Shown piece by piece: positions 1 through 8,427 of a stretch of DNA of 63,922 nt. The notes under the pieces are model-generated. The model saw nothing but the letters and a program-made list of their open reading frames with translations. It did no database searches and was not told the origin of the DNA. Source of the DNA: an uncultured Lachnospiraceae bacterium. Lineage in GTDB: Bacteria > Bacillota > Clostridia > Lachnospirales > Lachnospiraceae. The first letter of the stretch is position 1; each line of letters opens with the position of its first letter. The position numbers and the translations under genes were made by a program. The stretch spans positions 1-63,922 of the forward strand of contig CANRMI010000014.1 of the NCBI GenBank assembly GCA_947631685.1. Reading direction: 5' to 3'.

Positions 1-767
1 TTCTTAGTGCGAAAATCCGGGCAGTATGTCTTCTGCAAGATCATACTCCCGGTGTACTTTTCATTTTTTAATATTTTGTTTACGGTGCTTGTGTTCCAGA
101 CACAGGAACGCGCCGCCGGAATCGCTGAGCTATTCAGCTCCTTGGTAATCTTGTGAACACTCTTGCCGGACAGATACTCTGAGTAAATCCAGCGGACAAT
201 CTCGGCTTCTTCTGGTACTACCACCAACTTGCCGTCTCTGAGCCGATATCCCAGCATCTTGCCTACCGTGGTCTGCCCTTGCTCAAACTTTTTTCGGATG
301 CGCCAGCGTTGGTTCTCGCTGGCAGAACGGGCTTCTTCCTCGGCGTATAGCGCCAGGAAAGTTAGAAGCAGTTCGCCGTCCGGGCTGATCGAATGTAGGT
401 TCTCCTTCTCGAAATACACATCAATCCCCAGATCTTTGAGCTCCCGGACCGCGGCCAGCAGCGTTACCGTATTGCGAGCAAACCGCGTAATGGACTTGGT
501 GATGATACGGTCTATCTTCTTTGCCCGGCAGTCATCCATCATTCGTTGGAACTCCGGCCTCTCAATCACGGTGCCAGATATTGCTCCGTCTGAGTATATC
601 CCAACCAGCACCCAGCCGGGGTGAGACGAGATGTACTGTTCATAGTTGTCTACTTGGGCGTCCAGCGAATGAAAGGCCATCTCCTTGTCTGCGGATACCC
701 GAGCATATGCTGCCACCCGCACTAATTCCGGCTCCATCGGTTGTCTTAGAATCCTAGTAATTTGCAT
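1..767 (-). CDS. Large serine recombinase (site-specific integrase), 3' part outside the window
   Basis: Reading leftward from an ATG at 767, behind an AGGAGG-type site at 771-781, the frame stays open to the window edge (255 codons), so the C-terminus is missing. The N-terminus has the resolvase catalytic motif YARVS with the nucleophile Ser at residue 25. It is followed by the usual resolvase core (GIYSDGAISG, ITKSITRFARN, then LLLTFLALYAEEEARSASEN) and the start of a Recombinase domain (SVHKITKELNSS; KILKNEKYTGSM). Family members integrate and excise ICEs, IMEs and prophages. The zinc ribbon and coiled coil would lie beyond position 1. Its neighbour at 925-1884 is also a mobile-element gene. 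The class is certain; the element type and target site cannot be told from here. Confidence 0.93.
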   Translation of the reverse strand, partial: MQITRILRQPMEPELVRVAAYARVSADKEMAFHSLDAQVDNYEQYISSHPGWVLVGIYSDGAISGTVIERPEFQRMMDDCRAKKIDRIITKSITRFARNTVTLLAAVRELKDLGIDVYFEKENLHSISPDGELLLTFLALYAEEEARSASENQRWRIRKKFEQGQTTVGKMLGYRLRDGKLVVVPEEAEIVRWIYSEYLSGKSVHKITKELNSSAIPAARSCVWNTSTVNKILKNEKYTGSMILQKTYCPDFRTK

Positions 768-924
768 GTGCTTTTCCTCCTTTCTGAGCTGATCTGGCTC
801 CTGTTATACCCCCAGGGCAGGTCACATCATAGCTCCGAATGCCAGAAGAAGCAAGGCCTTTCTGCGCCGCTTTCTTTATTTTCTTTAGTATTATTTTTAC
901 TTCTATAATTTGTCCTCCGTTTAC

Positions 925-1884
925 TTATGATAACAACTCTGCCGGGGTTGTTCCCGTTAATATCGTTTTAAAAATCTGGGCGTCATTTGGTAGACATTCT
1001 GCTATTAATGCCGTGAGTTTTTGCCGTCTGGCCTCGTCTGGCACCACCCATACTATTAGAGGCATTAGCCCAAGTCTCTCTTGAGCTTCGCCAGAGTGAT
1101 AATAATCCAAATAGGTTTGGCACTTCTTTTTGAGCTTTGTCATGGGCTCCGTGCCGAGATCTATCTCAAGATAAAACTGGTACTCATAGTTCTCATCGGA
1201 CAGTACAACGTAAAGGTCTGGCTTCAAATACTGCGTTTTACCATCGGCTGTGTATGGCCGCCAACAGGCCGGCTCCGGCTCCAGCGTTGCTATAGACAGT
1301 TGCGGCTGTTCTCGGCAAAAGGTGGTAAGCCGCTTGGCATAGTCCGTCACGGCAAGGGTATGTGCGAGGAAGGCCTGGGACGGCTCTTCAAACCGTTTGC
1401 GTGGGCGGTCTTTCGGACTCTCCAGATTCAGCAGCCTTTCTCCCGGTTCTGTCAGATGCCAGACCAGCGCCGATGATCCGGCCCGGACCCCGCCGATCCT
1501 GCGCTCCAGCGGTTTTATCAGTCCATAGTCCCGCAGTTTCTTCATTGCCTTGTTTGTGGCCCGGACATTCGCCGCCTCCGTGCTGCCATTTGTGTAATAA
1601 AGCTCTTGTATCTGTCCAGAGTTAATAAAGCGATATTTCTGGATGGCCTGAAGCGAAAGCAGATCTCTCTCACTTAGCCTTTCTTTCAGCGCCCCTAGCT
1701 GCAGCCTGGACAGCCGCCGCGCCGTGGAGGGCGCCGAGTCCCTGCCGGTGGTAGTAGCTATTGCCTGAATGGCAATAGAGTCTCCTCCCTTATTTTTCAG
1801 TATCGCCGACGTCTCCGCCTCTTTGGCGGGATGTTCGAAGACGTGATTCGTCGGTCCATTCGTCCGTCTGTTCGTGGACATCAT
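925..1884 (-). CDS. Replication-relaxation family protein (Replic_Relax)
   Basis: A 319-residue soluble protein starting at ATG 1884 behind a GGGGATGAG site. Residues about 60-150 form a winged-helix region (LSERDLLSLQAIQKYRFINSG, then KAMKKLRDYGLIKPLERR), followed by an alpha/beta domain with the YLEIDLGTEP stretch seen in the Replic_Relax family. Such proteins sit on Gram-positive plasmids and integrative elements and are thought to act in element replication, but the biochemistry is poorly known. It is co-directional with the recombinase, 157 bases apart. Those 157 bases hold only the recombinase ribosome site and no convincing gene. Family assignment is from memory of conserved motifs. 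Confidence 0.75.
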   Translation of the reverse strand: MMSTNRRTNGPTNHVFEHPAKEAETSAILKNKGGDSIAIQAIATTTGRDSAPSTARRLSRLQLGALKERLSERDLLSLQAIQKYRFINSGQIQELYYTNGSTEAANVRATNKAMKKLRDYGLIKPLERRIGGVRAGSSALVWHLTEPGERLLNLESPKDRPRKRFEEPSQAFLAHTLAVTDYAKRLTTFCREQPQLSIATLEPEPACWRPYTADGKTQYLKPDLYVVLSDENYEYQFYLEIDLGTEPMTKLKKKCQTYLDYYHSGEAQERLGLMPLIVWVVPDEARRQKLTALIAECLPNDAQIFKTILTGTTPAELLS

Positions 1885-2036
1885 CTCATCCCCTTTCTCG
1901 ATAAATATATCCTCCGTTTATTAAATTGTGTGTGACACTGTATCTCTAATTTAAAATTTTGTCAAGCATGAGCAGAAACAACAGGCTACAGGCTGTTTTT
2001 AAAGGCGCCCAGACAGCTAGTGCTCACGAACGCACA

Positions 2037-2065
2037 TTGACAAAAACATTTCTATGTAGTATTTT
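2037..2065 (+). promoter_or_regulatory. Promoter of the MarR / radical SAM unit
   Basis: A perfect -35 TTGACA at 2037-2042, a 17-base spacer and a -10 TATTTT at 2060-2065 lie 21 bases before the MarR start. A direct repeat of ACAGGCT lies about 50 bases upstream and might be part of an operator. The remaining gap between the Replic_Relax start and this promoter holds no gene. Confidence 0.6.
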
Positions 2066-2086
2066 TCTATAAAGGAGGAATTGGTT

Positions 2087-2518
2087 ATGGAGTGGCAAGG
2101 TGGCTTTTTAATTACAAGAATCAAGCAAGTTGGCGGCAGAGTGTTTGAACGCATCCTTGCTCAAAAGAAAATCAACGCTTTCAATGGTCCACAAGGGCAA
2201 ATCCTTTATGTGCTTTGGCAGCAAGATGGCATCCCAATCAATATGCTGTCTAGAGAAACCGGGTTAGCCATGACCACGCTGACCGGTATGCTTGACCGCA
2301 TGGAAGCAAGCGGCCTGATTCAGCGTGACCGCAGCGATAAAGATCGTCGGATAATCCTCATCTTTCTGACGGAAAAAGCCAGGGCTCTGGAAAAAGACTA
2401 CGAAGAAGTTACAAAACAAATCAGCGACATCTACTATAAGGGCTTTACCCGAGAAGAAATCAGACAATTCGAACTATATCTTCGCCGTGTACTGACCAAT
2501 GTGGAAGGAAGAGAGTAG
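2087..2518 (+). CDS. MarR family transcriptional regulator of the radical SAM pair
   Basis: A 143-residue MarR-type winged-helix protein. ATG 2087 is preferred over the in-frame TTG at 2081, because AGGAGG at 2073-2078 then has 8-base spacing. The recognition helix region (INMLSRETGLAMTTLTGMLDRM) and the wing (GLIQRDRSDKDRR) are clear, followed by a C-terminal dimerisation helix. It ends one base before the first radical SAM gene, so the three genes read as one transcript and the regulator probably represses its own promoter. NCBI has a protein-family name for exactly this arrangement, a MarR regulator of a radical SAM mobile pair system. The inducer is unknown. Confidence 0.9.
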   Translation: MEWQGGFLITRIKQVGGRVFERILAQKKINAFNGPQGQILYVLWQQDGIPINMLSRETGLAMTTLTGMLDRMEASGLIQRDRSDKDRRIILIFLTEKARALEKDYEEVTKQISDIYYKGFTREEIRQFELYLRRVLTNVEGRE

Positions 2519-2519
2519 T

Positions 2520-3224
2520 ATGTATACTTGCATCAAAGGTCAAATACAGAATTTGAATCTAGTGATCGGATGTACCGTGGGCTGTCCATACTGCTACGCT
2601 CGGAATAATGTGAGGCGCTTCCATATAACGGATGATTTTTCCGTTCCTGAGTTTTTTCCGAACAAGCTTCGGCTCATGGAAAAAAAGAGGCCACAGATTT
2701 TTCTGCTTACTGGCATGAGTGACCTCTCTGGATGGCAACCGGCGTGGCGAGAACAGGTATTCGCCAAAATTGCAGAGAATCCACAGCATCAATTCTTATT
2801 TCTATCCAAGCGGCCAGACCTGCTTGATATTGACACCGACTTAGAAAACGCATGGTTTGGCGTAACAGTTACGAGCAAATCGGATTTATGGCGTATCGAC
2901 GCACTTAGGAAAAACGTGCGGGCAAAACACTATCATGTAACTTTTGAGCCGTTGTTTGATAATCCGGGAGAAGTAGATCTACACGATATAGACTGGGTGG
3001 TTATTGGTACGATGACCGGCCCGATGAGCCGAAAGATCCACACAGAACCAGAATGGGTCCACTCCTTGACGAAGCAAGCCCACATGTTTCAAATTCCTGT
3101 CTTTTGGAAAGAAGATCTCGCCCCTATCATGGGCGAGGATGATGTAGTGCAGGAATTGCCTGCAATTTATAATAAAGTTTTAGAGGAGCAAAGCAAATGG
3201 CATCAAACAACCAGAACAAAGTAA
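2520..3224 (+). CDS. Radical SAM mobile pair protein A (Gp37/Gp68-like, DUF5131-type)
   Basis: A 234-residue radical SAM protein. The start at ATG 2520 follows the MarR stop by one base and has GGAAGGAAGAGAG before it; the upstream in-frame start at 2499 lies inside marR. The 4Fe-4S/SAM motif CxxxCxxC is at Cys18, Cys22 and Cys25 (GCTVGCPYCYAR). The rest matches small phage Gp37/Gp68-like radical SAM proteins (FLLTGMSDL, FLSKRPDLL, WFGVTV, TFEPLFD, DWVVIGTMTGP). Its 3' end overlaps the next radical SAM gene by 28 bases, implying coupled translation. The reaction is unknown; related proteins have been linked by sequence to DNA-lesion chemistry, which is only a guess here. Confidence 0.88.
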   Translation: MYTCIKGQIQNLNLVIGCTVGCPYCYARNNVRRFHITDDFSVPEFFPNKLRLMEKKRPQIFLLTGMSDLSGWQPAWREQVFAKIAENPQHQFLFLSKRPDLLDIDTDLENAWFGVTVTSKSDLWRIDALRKNVRAKHYHVTFEPLFDNPGEVDLHDIDWVVIGTMTGPMSRKIHTEPEWVHSLTKQAHMFQIPVFWKEDLAPIMGEDDVVQELPAIYNKVLEEQSKWHQTTRTK

Positions 3225-4129
3225 TAATAAAAGATGTAGACACAAAAAGCATCATGACGAAATCAACACTCCCAGTAGGGGGGTACTCTGTCAACCCTTA
3301 TGTTGGATGCACTCATGGCTGTAAGTATTGTTACGCATCTTTTATGAAACGGTTTACCGGTCATACGGAGCCATGGGGAACCTTCCTTGATGTAAAACAC
3401 TGGCCAGAGATCAAGAATCCAAAAAAATACGCCGGTCAGAGGGTAGTGATTGGCTCCGTGACAGATGGTTATAACCCGCAAGAGGAAGTATTCAGAGCCA
3501 CTCGCAAGCTGTTAGAGCAACTTCGAGGCAGCGGTGCAGAAATCTTAATCTGTACCAAATCCGACCTTGTGTTAAGGGACCTTGACCTTATCAAGGAGCT
3601 TGGGCAGGTAACTGTCTCTTGGTCGATTAACACCCTTGATGAAAACTTTAAAAATGATATGGACAATGCTGTCAGCATCGAACGACGTCTTGCCGCCATG
3701 AAGACGTTTTACGATGCTGGTATCCGCACAGTCTGCTTTGTATCTCCCGTCTTTCCGGGAATTACAGATTTTGAAGCCATTTTTGAGCGAGTCAAAGACC
3801 AATGCGATCTGTTTTGGTTGGAAAACCTAAATTTGCGGGGCGACTACAAAAAGACCATTATGAATTATATTACTAAACAATACCCTGAGCTTCTACCGCT
3901 CTACCATGATATATATGACCTGCATGACCGTAGTTACTTTGAGATGCTCGAAAAGAAAGCGGAGGAAATGGCGAAGAAATACGATTGCCCATTTGTGGAT
4001 AATGAGCTACCTTATGGGCGAGTTCCACAGGGTCATCCTGTCATTGTGGACTACTTCTACCACGAGGAAATCCGCGGATCAGAGAATACGAGTGAACGCA
4101 GAAAAACTGGACGGGCGAACAAGACCTAG
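3197..4129 (+). CDS. Radical SAM mobile pair protein B (SplB-like)
   Basis: A 310-residue radical SAM enzyme with CxxxCxxC at Cys38, Cys42 and Cys45 (GCTHGCKYCYA), starting inside the 3' end of protein A with AGAGGAG before the ATG. Later motifs (VVIGSVTDGYNPQE, ILICTKSDLVLRDL, SWSINTLDENF, VSPVFPGITDF) resemble the SplB / Rv2578c-type radical SAM group, which includes spore photoproduct lyase. It lacks the full spore photoproduct lyase architecture, so a DNA-repair role is only possible. It is co-translated with protein A under the MarR promoter. The following 202 bases (4130-4331) hold no gene. Confidence 0.88.
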   Translation: MASNNQNKVIIKDVDTKSIMTKSTLPVGGYSVNPYVGCTHGCKYCYASFMKRFTGHTEPWGTFLDVKHWPEIKNPKKYAGQRVVIGSVTDGYNPQEEVFRATRKLLEQLRGSGAEILICTKSDLVLRDLDLIKELGQVTVSWSINTLDENFKNDMDNAVSIERRLAAMKTFYDAGIRTVCFVSPVFPGITDFEAIFERVKDQCDLFWLENLNLRGDYKKTIMNYITKQYPELLPLYHDIYDLHDRSYFEMLEKKAEEMAKKYDCPFVDNELPYGRVPQGHPVIVDYFYHEEIRGSENTSERRKTGRANKT

Positions 4130-4331
4130 AGTATTTAGTGCATAACATAGCGGAAAAACTATCTACCTACAAGATGCTGCCAAACGAAACGTCTCGCGTC
4201 TGCACGGGTAGTATTTTTCCAACTGACCGATTCGTCTACCACTTTCCCCGGTTATATTGCGTTTTTAGTGCATTTGAAATATCATAAAAATGACAGGGAA
4301 TAAAGTACTATGACAGCACTCCAACTCCACG

Positions 4332-5225
4332 TCAAGACACAAACATATCTACATGAACCTCACTTCCAAGTTCCAGATAATCCCTATGAATGAGCCCATT
4401 TACAAGTGCTTCGAAATATCCTCGTTCCATGTAATCTGGCATATTCTCTCTCGAATCCGGTAGTTTACGCCATGCCATACGCATATTTCTTCTGACAAAT
4501 GCCGTACTCTCATTCAACAGAGAAATAAGACTGCCAGAATATTCTGCGCTGTCATAAGCTTCCCCTTTCCCATTAGACTTATTGACTCCATTCCAACGCA
4601 CACAGAACACTCTGGAATGTTTGATAGGACACTCATCCGCCAAAAGTGCTCCCGCATTTGTTAATATCCCATTAGCATCCACAAGTTCAAATGATTCAAA
4701 ATCCTTATCTTCAAAGCTTTTCCCTGTCACTTTTTTATAGCGCTCTCTCAGTTTTGTAAACGCATAATCCGCAATCTGGTAACCTGAACTTTGTGAATCA
4801 TAAGTTTCATTTACTCCACGCAGAACAAGTCTTCTCAGTTCCGCTGCATTCGCTGCTACACTTTCATTTCCTACTCGGATATATGCTTCTGTCATTCCAT
4901 CTCCAACATAATAATATGGCGTATCTTTGCCCGCTGCAACATCTACTATGATTAGTGTCTTTTCGTCGATCACTTCAAATCGCAAATTAAATGCCGGTAT
5001 TGGACTTATTCTCTCTTTGATTTTCTGACTGACAAACTCAGAATCACCCTTAATATCGTCAACACCTACAATTTCATCATTATCTGAAATACCAAATATC
5101 AAAGAACCACCTATTGTATTTGCAAACGCACTGACACTCTTACACCAATTCTTTATTTTTTTCTTTTCAACTGCTTGTTTTTTATCATATTCGGTAGTTT
5201 CTCCAATTAGTATTTCCATATCCAT
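4332..5225 (-). pseudogene. AlbA_2 (Schlafen-type) DNA-binding regulator, 3'-truncated
   Basis: The 297-residue frame begins normally (AAGGGGAT site, ATG 5225) with the AlbA_2 domain: WCKSVSAFANTIGGSLIFGIS and later DTPYYYVGDGMTEAYIRVGNES. The helical middle (LTNAGALLADE; GYFEALVNGLIHRDYLELGSEVHVDMF) is also intact. Family members as I remember them continue from this last motif into a stretch of the type DDRLEIYSPGG and on for well over 100 residues. Here the sequence diverges right after VDMF and stops two codons later. The gene has therefore lost its C-terminal part, most likely when the accessory DNA at 1-4330 was joined. The N-terminal piece could still be made and bind DNA. Confidence 0.72.
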
Positions 5226-5266
5226 ACAATAATCCCCTTTAGCTCAACGAAAAATATGGCCGCGTC

Positions 5267-5288
5267 ACAATCTTTTGAGATTGTTTTT
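5267..5288 (+). terminator. Short hairpin with T run between two minus-strand genes
   Basis: A 7-bp perfect stem (ACAATCT / AGATTGT) with a 4-base loop is followed by TTTT on the plus strand. No plus-strand gene ends here, and on the minus strand the stem has no T run after it. It may be a weak stop for the transcript ending at 5317, or chance. Confidence 0.3.
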
Positions 5289-5316
5289 GCGTGTAGCTAT
5301 TTTTCCGCCCTTTCCT

Positions 5317-6282
5317 CTATTCCTGTTCCACAGCCTGCGTAATACGCGATCCCAGCGAAGAGGCCGCATCTACATGAAACCAATCCCAACCCGAAAGCTC
5401 CCCGTTCTCGTTGTCACAGTAAAAGACATACTCCTCCGAAACAGTTTCCAGTTCTCCTGTCACGCTATCGCGTTCCATAACATGCTCGTAGTACCAGCTG
5501 CCCTCATAACCTGTCTCTTCTTCCTTTCCCGACGCGGCGGCGCAAAATTCTTCCACCTGCCAGTCATCCAGTAAAAGACCTTCCCGCTCCTCATACTTTA
5601 TTTTTACAAGTTCGCCGTCAATATACTGATATGTTGAATAATAATGATATATCGCTCCTCCACGCTCCATGCCGTAGATCAGCTTCTTCTCCTGGTCGAA
5701 AGCGGCGAGAGATATTTCATTCAGGCGCGCGTCATGCTCAAACATGTATTTTTCGGGATTCCATACCAGATAGATCCATTCCTGCCTATAATTTCCGTTG
5801 GACGTATCAAACTGCCTGATATCCAGATAACCGTCAAAATTGACGTCCTCCAGGGCAAAGCCAAGGGTATCCATCCAATCGTAGATCCATGTTGCCCTAA
5901 AGCACGCGAGTTCAGGTATGGAAATGGTCTGCAGGATCCTGTCTCCGTCGCGCACCTCAATAGACTGCAGTCCATAGCGGTCATCCATATCCCAATACGC
6001 CGTCAACTCGAAAGTAAACTCAGGCATATCCTCCCGCAGTCTGCCCCTCTGCGTCACCGTGATCTCATAAAAATCCCTAAGCGCATCCGCCATACTGCCC
6101 CGCAAAGCGAAATTTACCATGGCATTCCGGGGCACTTCTGACATTTCCCGTGTTTTTTCCATCACCTCGCCATGCTTTGGAACAGCCTGATCCACAGCAT
6201 GAGATCCACAGCCACAGCACAGCAGGCATACACCTGCCGTCATGCCAGCCAGAATTCTCCTTTTCCTCTTCCCCTCTGCCAT
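5317..6282 (-). CDS. Putative lipoprotein of unknown function, last gene of the mannan locus
   Basis: I chose ATG 6282 (321 residues), because the longer frame would need a TTG at 6339 inside the upstream gene. The N-terminus is a lipoprotein signal (basic residues, hydrophobic core, LCCGC lipobox). The mature part contains a stretch rich in aromatic and Asp/Asn residues (LEDVNFDGYLDIRQFDTSNG) that recalls the calcium-binding-loop fold of XAC2610/FG-GAP-like Clostridia lipoproteins. I do not recognise a specific family. It lies 34 bases after the CmpB-type gene and is probably co-transcribed with it. Location on the outer face of the membrane is likely. Confidence 0.7.
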   Translation of the reverse strand: MAEGKRKRRILAGMTAGVCLLCCGCGSHAVDQAVPKHGEVMEKTREMSEVPRNAMVNFALRGSMADALRDFYEITVTQRGRLREDMPEFTFELTAYWDMDDRYGLQSIEVRDGDRILQTISIPELACFRATWIYDWMDTLGFALEDVNFDGYLDIRQFDTSNGNYRQEWIYLVWNPEKYMFEHDARLNEISLAAFDQEKKLIYGMERGGAIYHYYSTYQYIDGELVKIKYEEREGLLLDDWQVEEFCAAASGKEEETGYEGSWYYEHVMERDSVTGELETVSEEYVFYCDNENGELSGWDWFHVDAASSLGSRITQAVEQE

Positions 6283-6316
6283 AAATCTTCCCCTCAGGCA
6301 TGAGATCCACGCGCGT

Positions 6317-7033
6317 TTATTTTCTAATCCTCTTTTCAAAGGATTCCGCCATTTCCCGTAAATGCTCGTTGATCGGCCGTCCGGAATAAAAGGGCCGCAG
6401 GAAGCGGTGGCGGATGGCGTTTTTCTCCTGGATTCCCCGGATGTAGTTTTTCAGATGTTCGTAACGGATAATGACGTCGTTCTCTTCCGCGAACCGCTTC
6501 AGCTTTGCCATCAGCTGGGCGGACTGCGCCGCGTCAATGATGAATACGCCGAAGAACAGCCCTATCACAAAGGAAAAGCCTAAGTTGCGGGAGAGCCAGT
6601 CCAGCGTATTTAAAATATAGGGATGCACCGCGAAATAATACAGCGCTCCGAATGCAGCCCAGATCAGAGAAAACTTCGGGCAGATAATGCCCTGGATATT
6701 GCCCCACTCATTACTGTAGTCCCAGAGCCGTACTTTGAATACCTTCACGCAGAGTATACCGGCCAGATATTCGATCACGGTCATGGCGGCAGCCATTAAC
6801 AGAAAAGCCGTCAGCTTCTTCCAAAAGGGACTTGCTATGGGCAGATTTACAGAAGAAATTCCGTAGAGCAGGCAGAGCCCGAATCCGTACAGAGGCACAT
6901 AAGGCCCTGTACAGAATCCGGGATTCACCCATTTATGTTCCTTGCTGTGAAAGTGCCGGTAAAATAACTCCAGAAACCAGCCTGCCACAGAACCTATAAA
7001 AAACAAAAACGCGAAGATTAAAAACCGGTTCAT
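6317..7033 (-). CDS. CmpB-type membrane protein (putative ABC transporter type IV)
   Basis: A 238-residue protein with about five hydrophobic segments and the N-terminal signature of Pfam ABC_trans_CmpB: GSVAGWFLELFYR, then WVNPGFCTGPYVPLYGFG. The C-terminal tail is charged and cytoplasmic. The start codon overlaps the stop of the OFA transporter gene by 4 bases, so translation is coupled. The family is common in Firmicutes and, despite its name, has no proven transport role. Its meaning in a mannan operon is unclear. Confidence 0.8.
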   Translation of the reverse strand: MNRFLIFAFLFFIGSVAGWFLELFYRHFHSKEHKWVNPGFCTGPYVPLYGFGLCLLYGISSVNLPIASPFWKKLTAFLLMAAAMTVIEYLAGILCVKVFKVRLWDYSNEWGNIQGIICPKFSLIWAAFGALYYFAVHPYILNTLDWLSRNLGFSFVIGLFFGVFIIDAAQSAQLMAKLKRFAEENDVIIRYEHLKNYIRGIQEKNAIRHRFLRPFYSGRPINEHLREMAESFEKRIRK

Positions 7034-8406
7034 GATCTTGCTTTCGCTTTCTTGGCCTCTAACGCTTTATCCGTAGGCTTTACCAGTACCAGACAGATGA
7101 TCAGGGCCAGAATATAGAGCGCGATGGTGGCATAGAGTACGTACTGATAGCCTGTGGGATTCACTTCTATCATCTCCACGGTGCCGTCCGCCAGCACATG
7201 CTCTATCGTGTCGGGAGCGCCAAAGGTATTCACGATCCAGGTTGCCATCTGGTTGCCTGTCAGACCCGCAAAGGCCCACGCAGACAGGGTTAAGCCATGA
7301 ATGGCACTGATGTTGCCCATACCGTAATGATCGGATAAGAGGGTGGGGACATTGGAAAATCCGCCGCCGTAACCAGCGTTTACCACAAAGATAAGCCCCA
7401 ACACCAGGATCATCAGCGCAATATTGCCTTCCCCGTTCTTGATACCGCCGGTTAAAATAACCAGTCCCGTAAAGACAATGGAGAGCACAAAGATCATCTT
7501 ATAAACCGTATTCCTGTCCTTCATGCAGTCCGCCCACGCGGAAAAGCCCAGATGGCCGCCCGCATTGAAAATGGCGGAAATGGTGGAAATGACGCCCACC
7601 GCGCCTGCCAGACCGATACATTTTACGATCATCTTCTCCTGAGAGATCAGAGCCAGGCCGCAGGTGATGTTGATATAGAACATGAGCCAGATACCGATAT
7701 AGTTGGAAATGGGCTTGGTCTTAATGACTGCCAGCATACTCTGGCCCTCGCCCTTCTTCTGGGGTTCATGCCAGCCGTCGGGCTTCTTTAAGAGCAGATG
7801 TCCCGCAAACATCATGACAAAGTACACGCCTGCCAGCAGGAAGAACATCTTGTAGATCGCGCCTTCTCCCAGGCCGTTTAAGAGAGCCTGCATAATGGGG
7901 CTGGCAATGGCTTTCGCGGCGCCGAAGCCGGCTACCGCCAGACCTGTTGCCAGGCCTTTCTTATCCTCGAACCAGAGCATCAGCGTCTTGACCGGAGACA
8001 GATAACCGGTTCCCAGCCCGATTCCCATGATGAAACCATAGCTGACATAGATGCCGATCAGGGCCAGGGGACTGCCCTGGTGAGCGCCGCCGTAGTAAAT
8101 AAAGAAGCCTGTGCCCGCCATGCCTAACGCGAAGCATATGGCCGCGATCAGCGAGGACTTGTGGATATCCTTTTCTACCACATTTCCCAAAAAAGCCGCT
8201 GACATACCCAGGAAAAAGATAGCGAAGCTGAACGCCCATTCCGTAGCGCCCTTGCTGAATCCGATATAATCCGCTATTTCCTGGCTGAATATGGACCAGC
8301 AGTAAACCGTACCGATGCTGCAGTGCAGAAGCAGCGCCGGAATGGCTGCGCGGATCCATTTGTTGGAACGCCAGCCGCCCTTTTGTGTCTTAACATTTTC
8401 TCCCAT
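7030..8406 (-). CDS. OFA-type major facilitator transporter
   Basis: 458 residues from ATG 8406, with GGAGG eight bases before it; the longer frame begins at a TTG overlapping that site. Twelve membrane segments are predicted. Motifs of the oxalate/formate antiporter (OFA) family are present: CSIGTVYCWSIFSQ, GIGLGTGYLSPVKTLMLWF, KGLATGLAVAGFGAAK and a C-terminal GYGGGFSNVPTLLSDHYG. OFA members exchange small carboxylates such as formate, oxalate or lactate, but many are uncharacterised. It follows the GH94 gene by 21 bases. Inference: it may export an acid made from mannan sugars, or take up a related substrate; the sequence does not settle which. Confidence 0.85.
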   Translation of the reverse strand: MGENVKTQKGGWRSNKWIRAAIPALLLHCSIGTVYCWSIFSQEIADYIGFSKGATEWAFSFAIFFLGMSAAFLGNVVEKDIHKSSLIAAICFALGMAGTGFFIYYGGAHQGSPLALIGIYVSYGFIMGIGLGTGYLSPVKTLMLWFEDKKGLATGLAVAGFGAAKAIASPIMQALLNGLGEGAIYKMFFLLAGVYFVMMFAGHLLLKKPDGWHEPQKKGEGQSMLAVIKTKPISNYIGIWLMFYINITCGLALISQEKMIVKCIGLAGAVGVISTISAIFNAGGHLGFSAWADCMKDRNTVYKMIFVLSIVFTGLVILTGGIKNGEGNIALMILVLGLIFVVNAGYGGGFSNVPTLLSDHYGMGNISAIHGLTLSAWAFAGLTGNQMATWIVNTFGAPDTIEHVLADGTVEMIEVNPTGYQYVLYATIALYILALIICLVLVKPTDKALEAKKAKARS

Positions 8407-8427
8407 AACTACAACCTCCAAACTGTC

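Noticed and set aside
768..924. Small minus-strand frame behind a GGAGG site between Replic_Relax and recombinase genes
   Set aside because: It has no ATG, GTG or TTG at a suitable distance, only ATA, and no family sequence, so I do not call it a gene.
4130..4331. Attachment-site repeats at the element end
   Set aside because: I saw no convincing direct repeat with other parts of the window; the matching end, if any, lies beyond the left edge.
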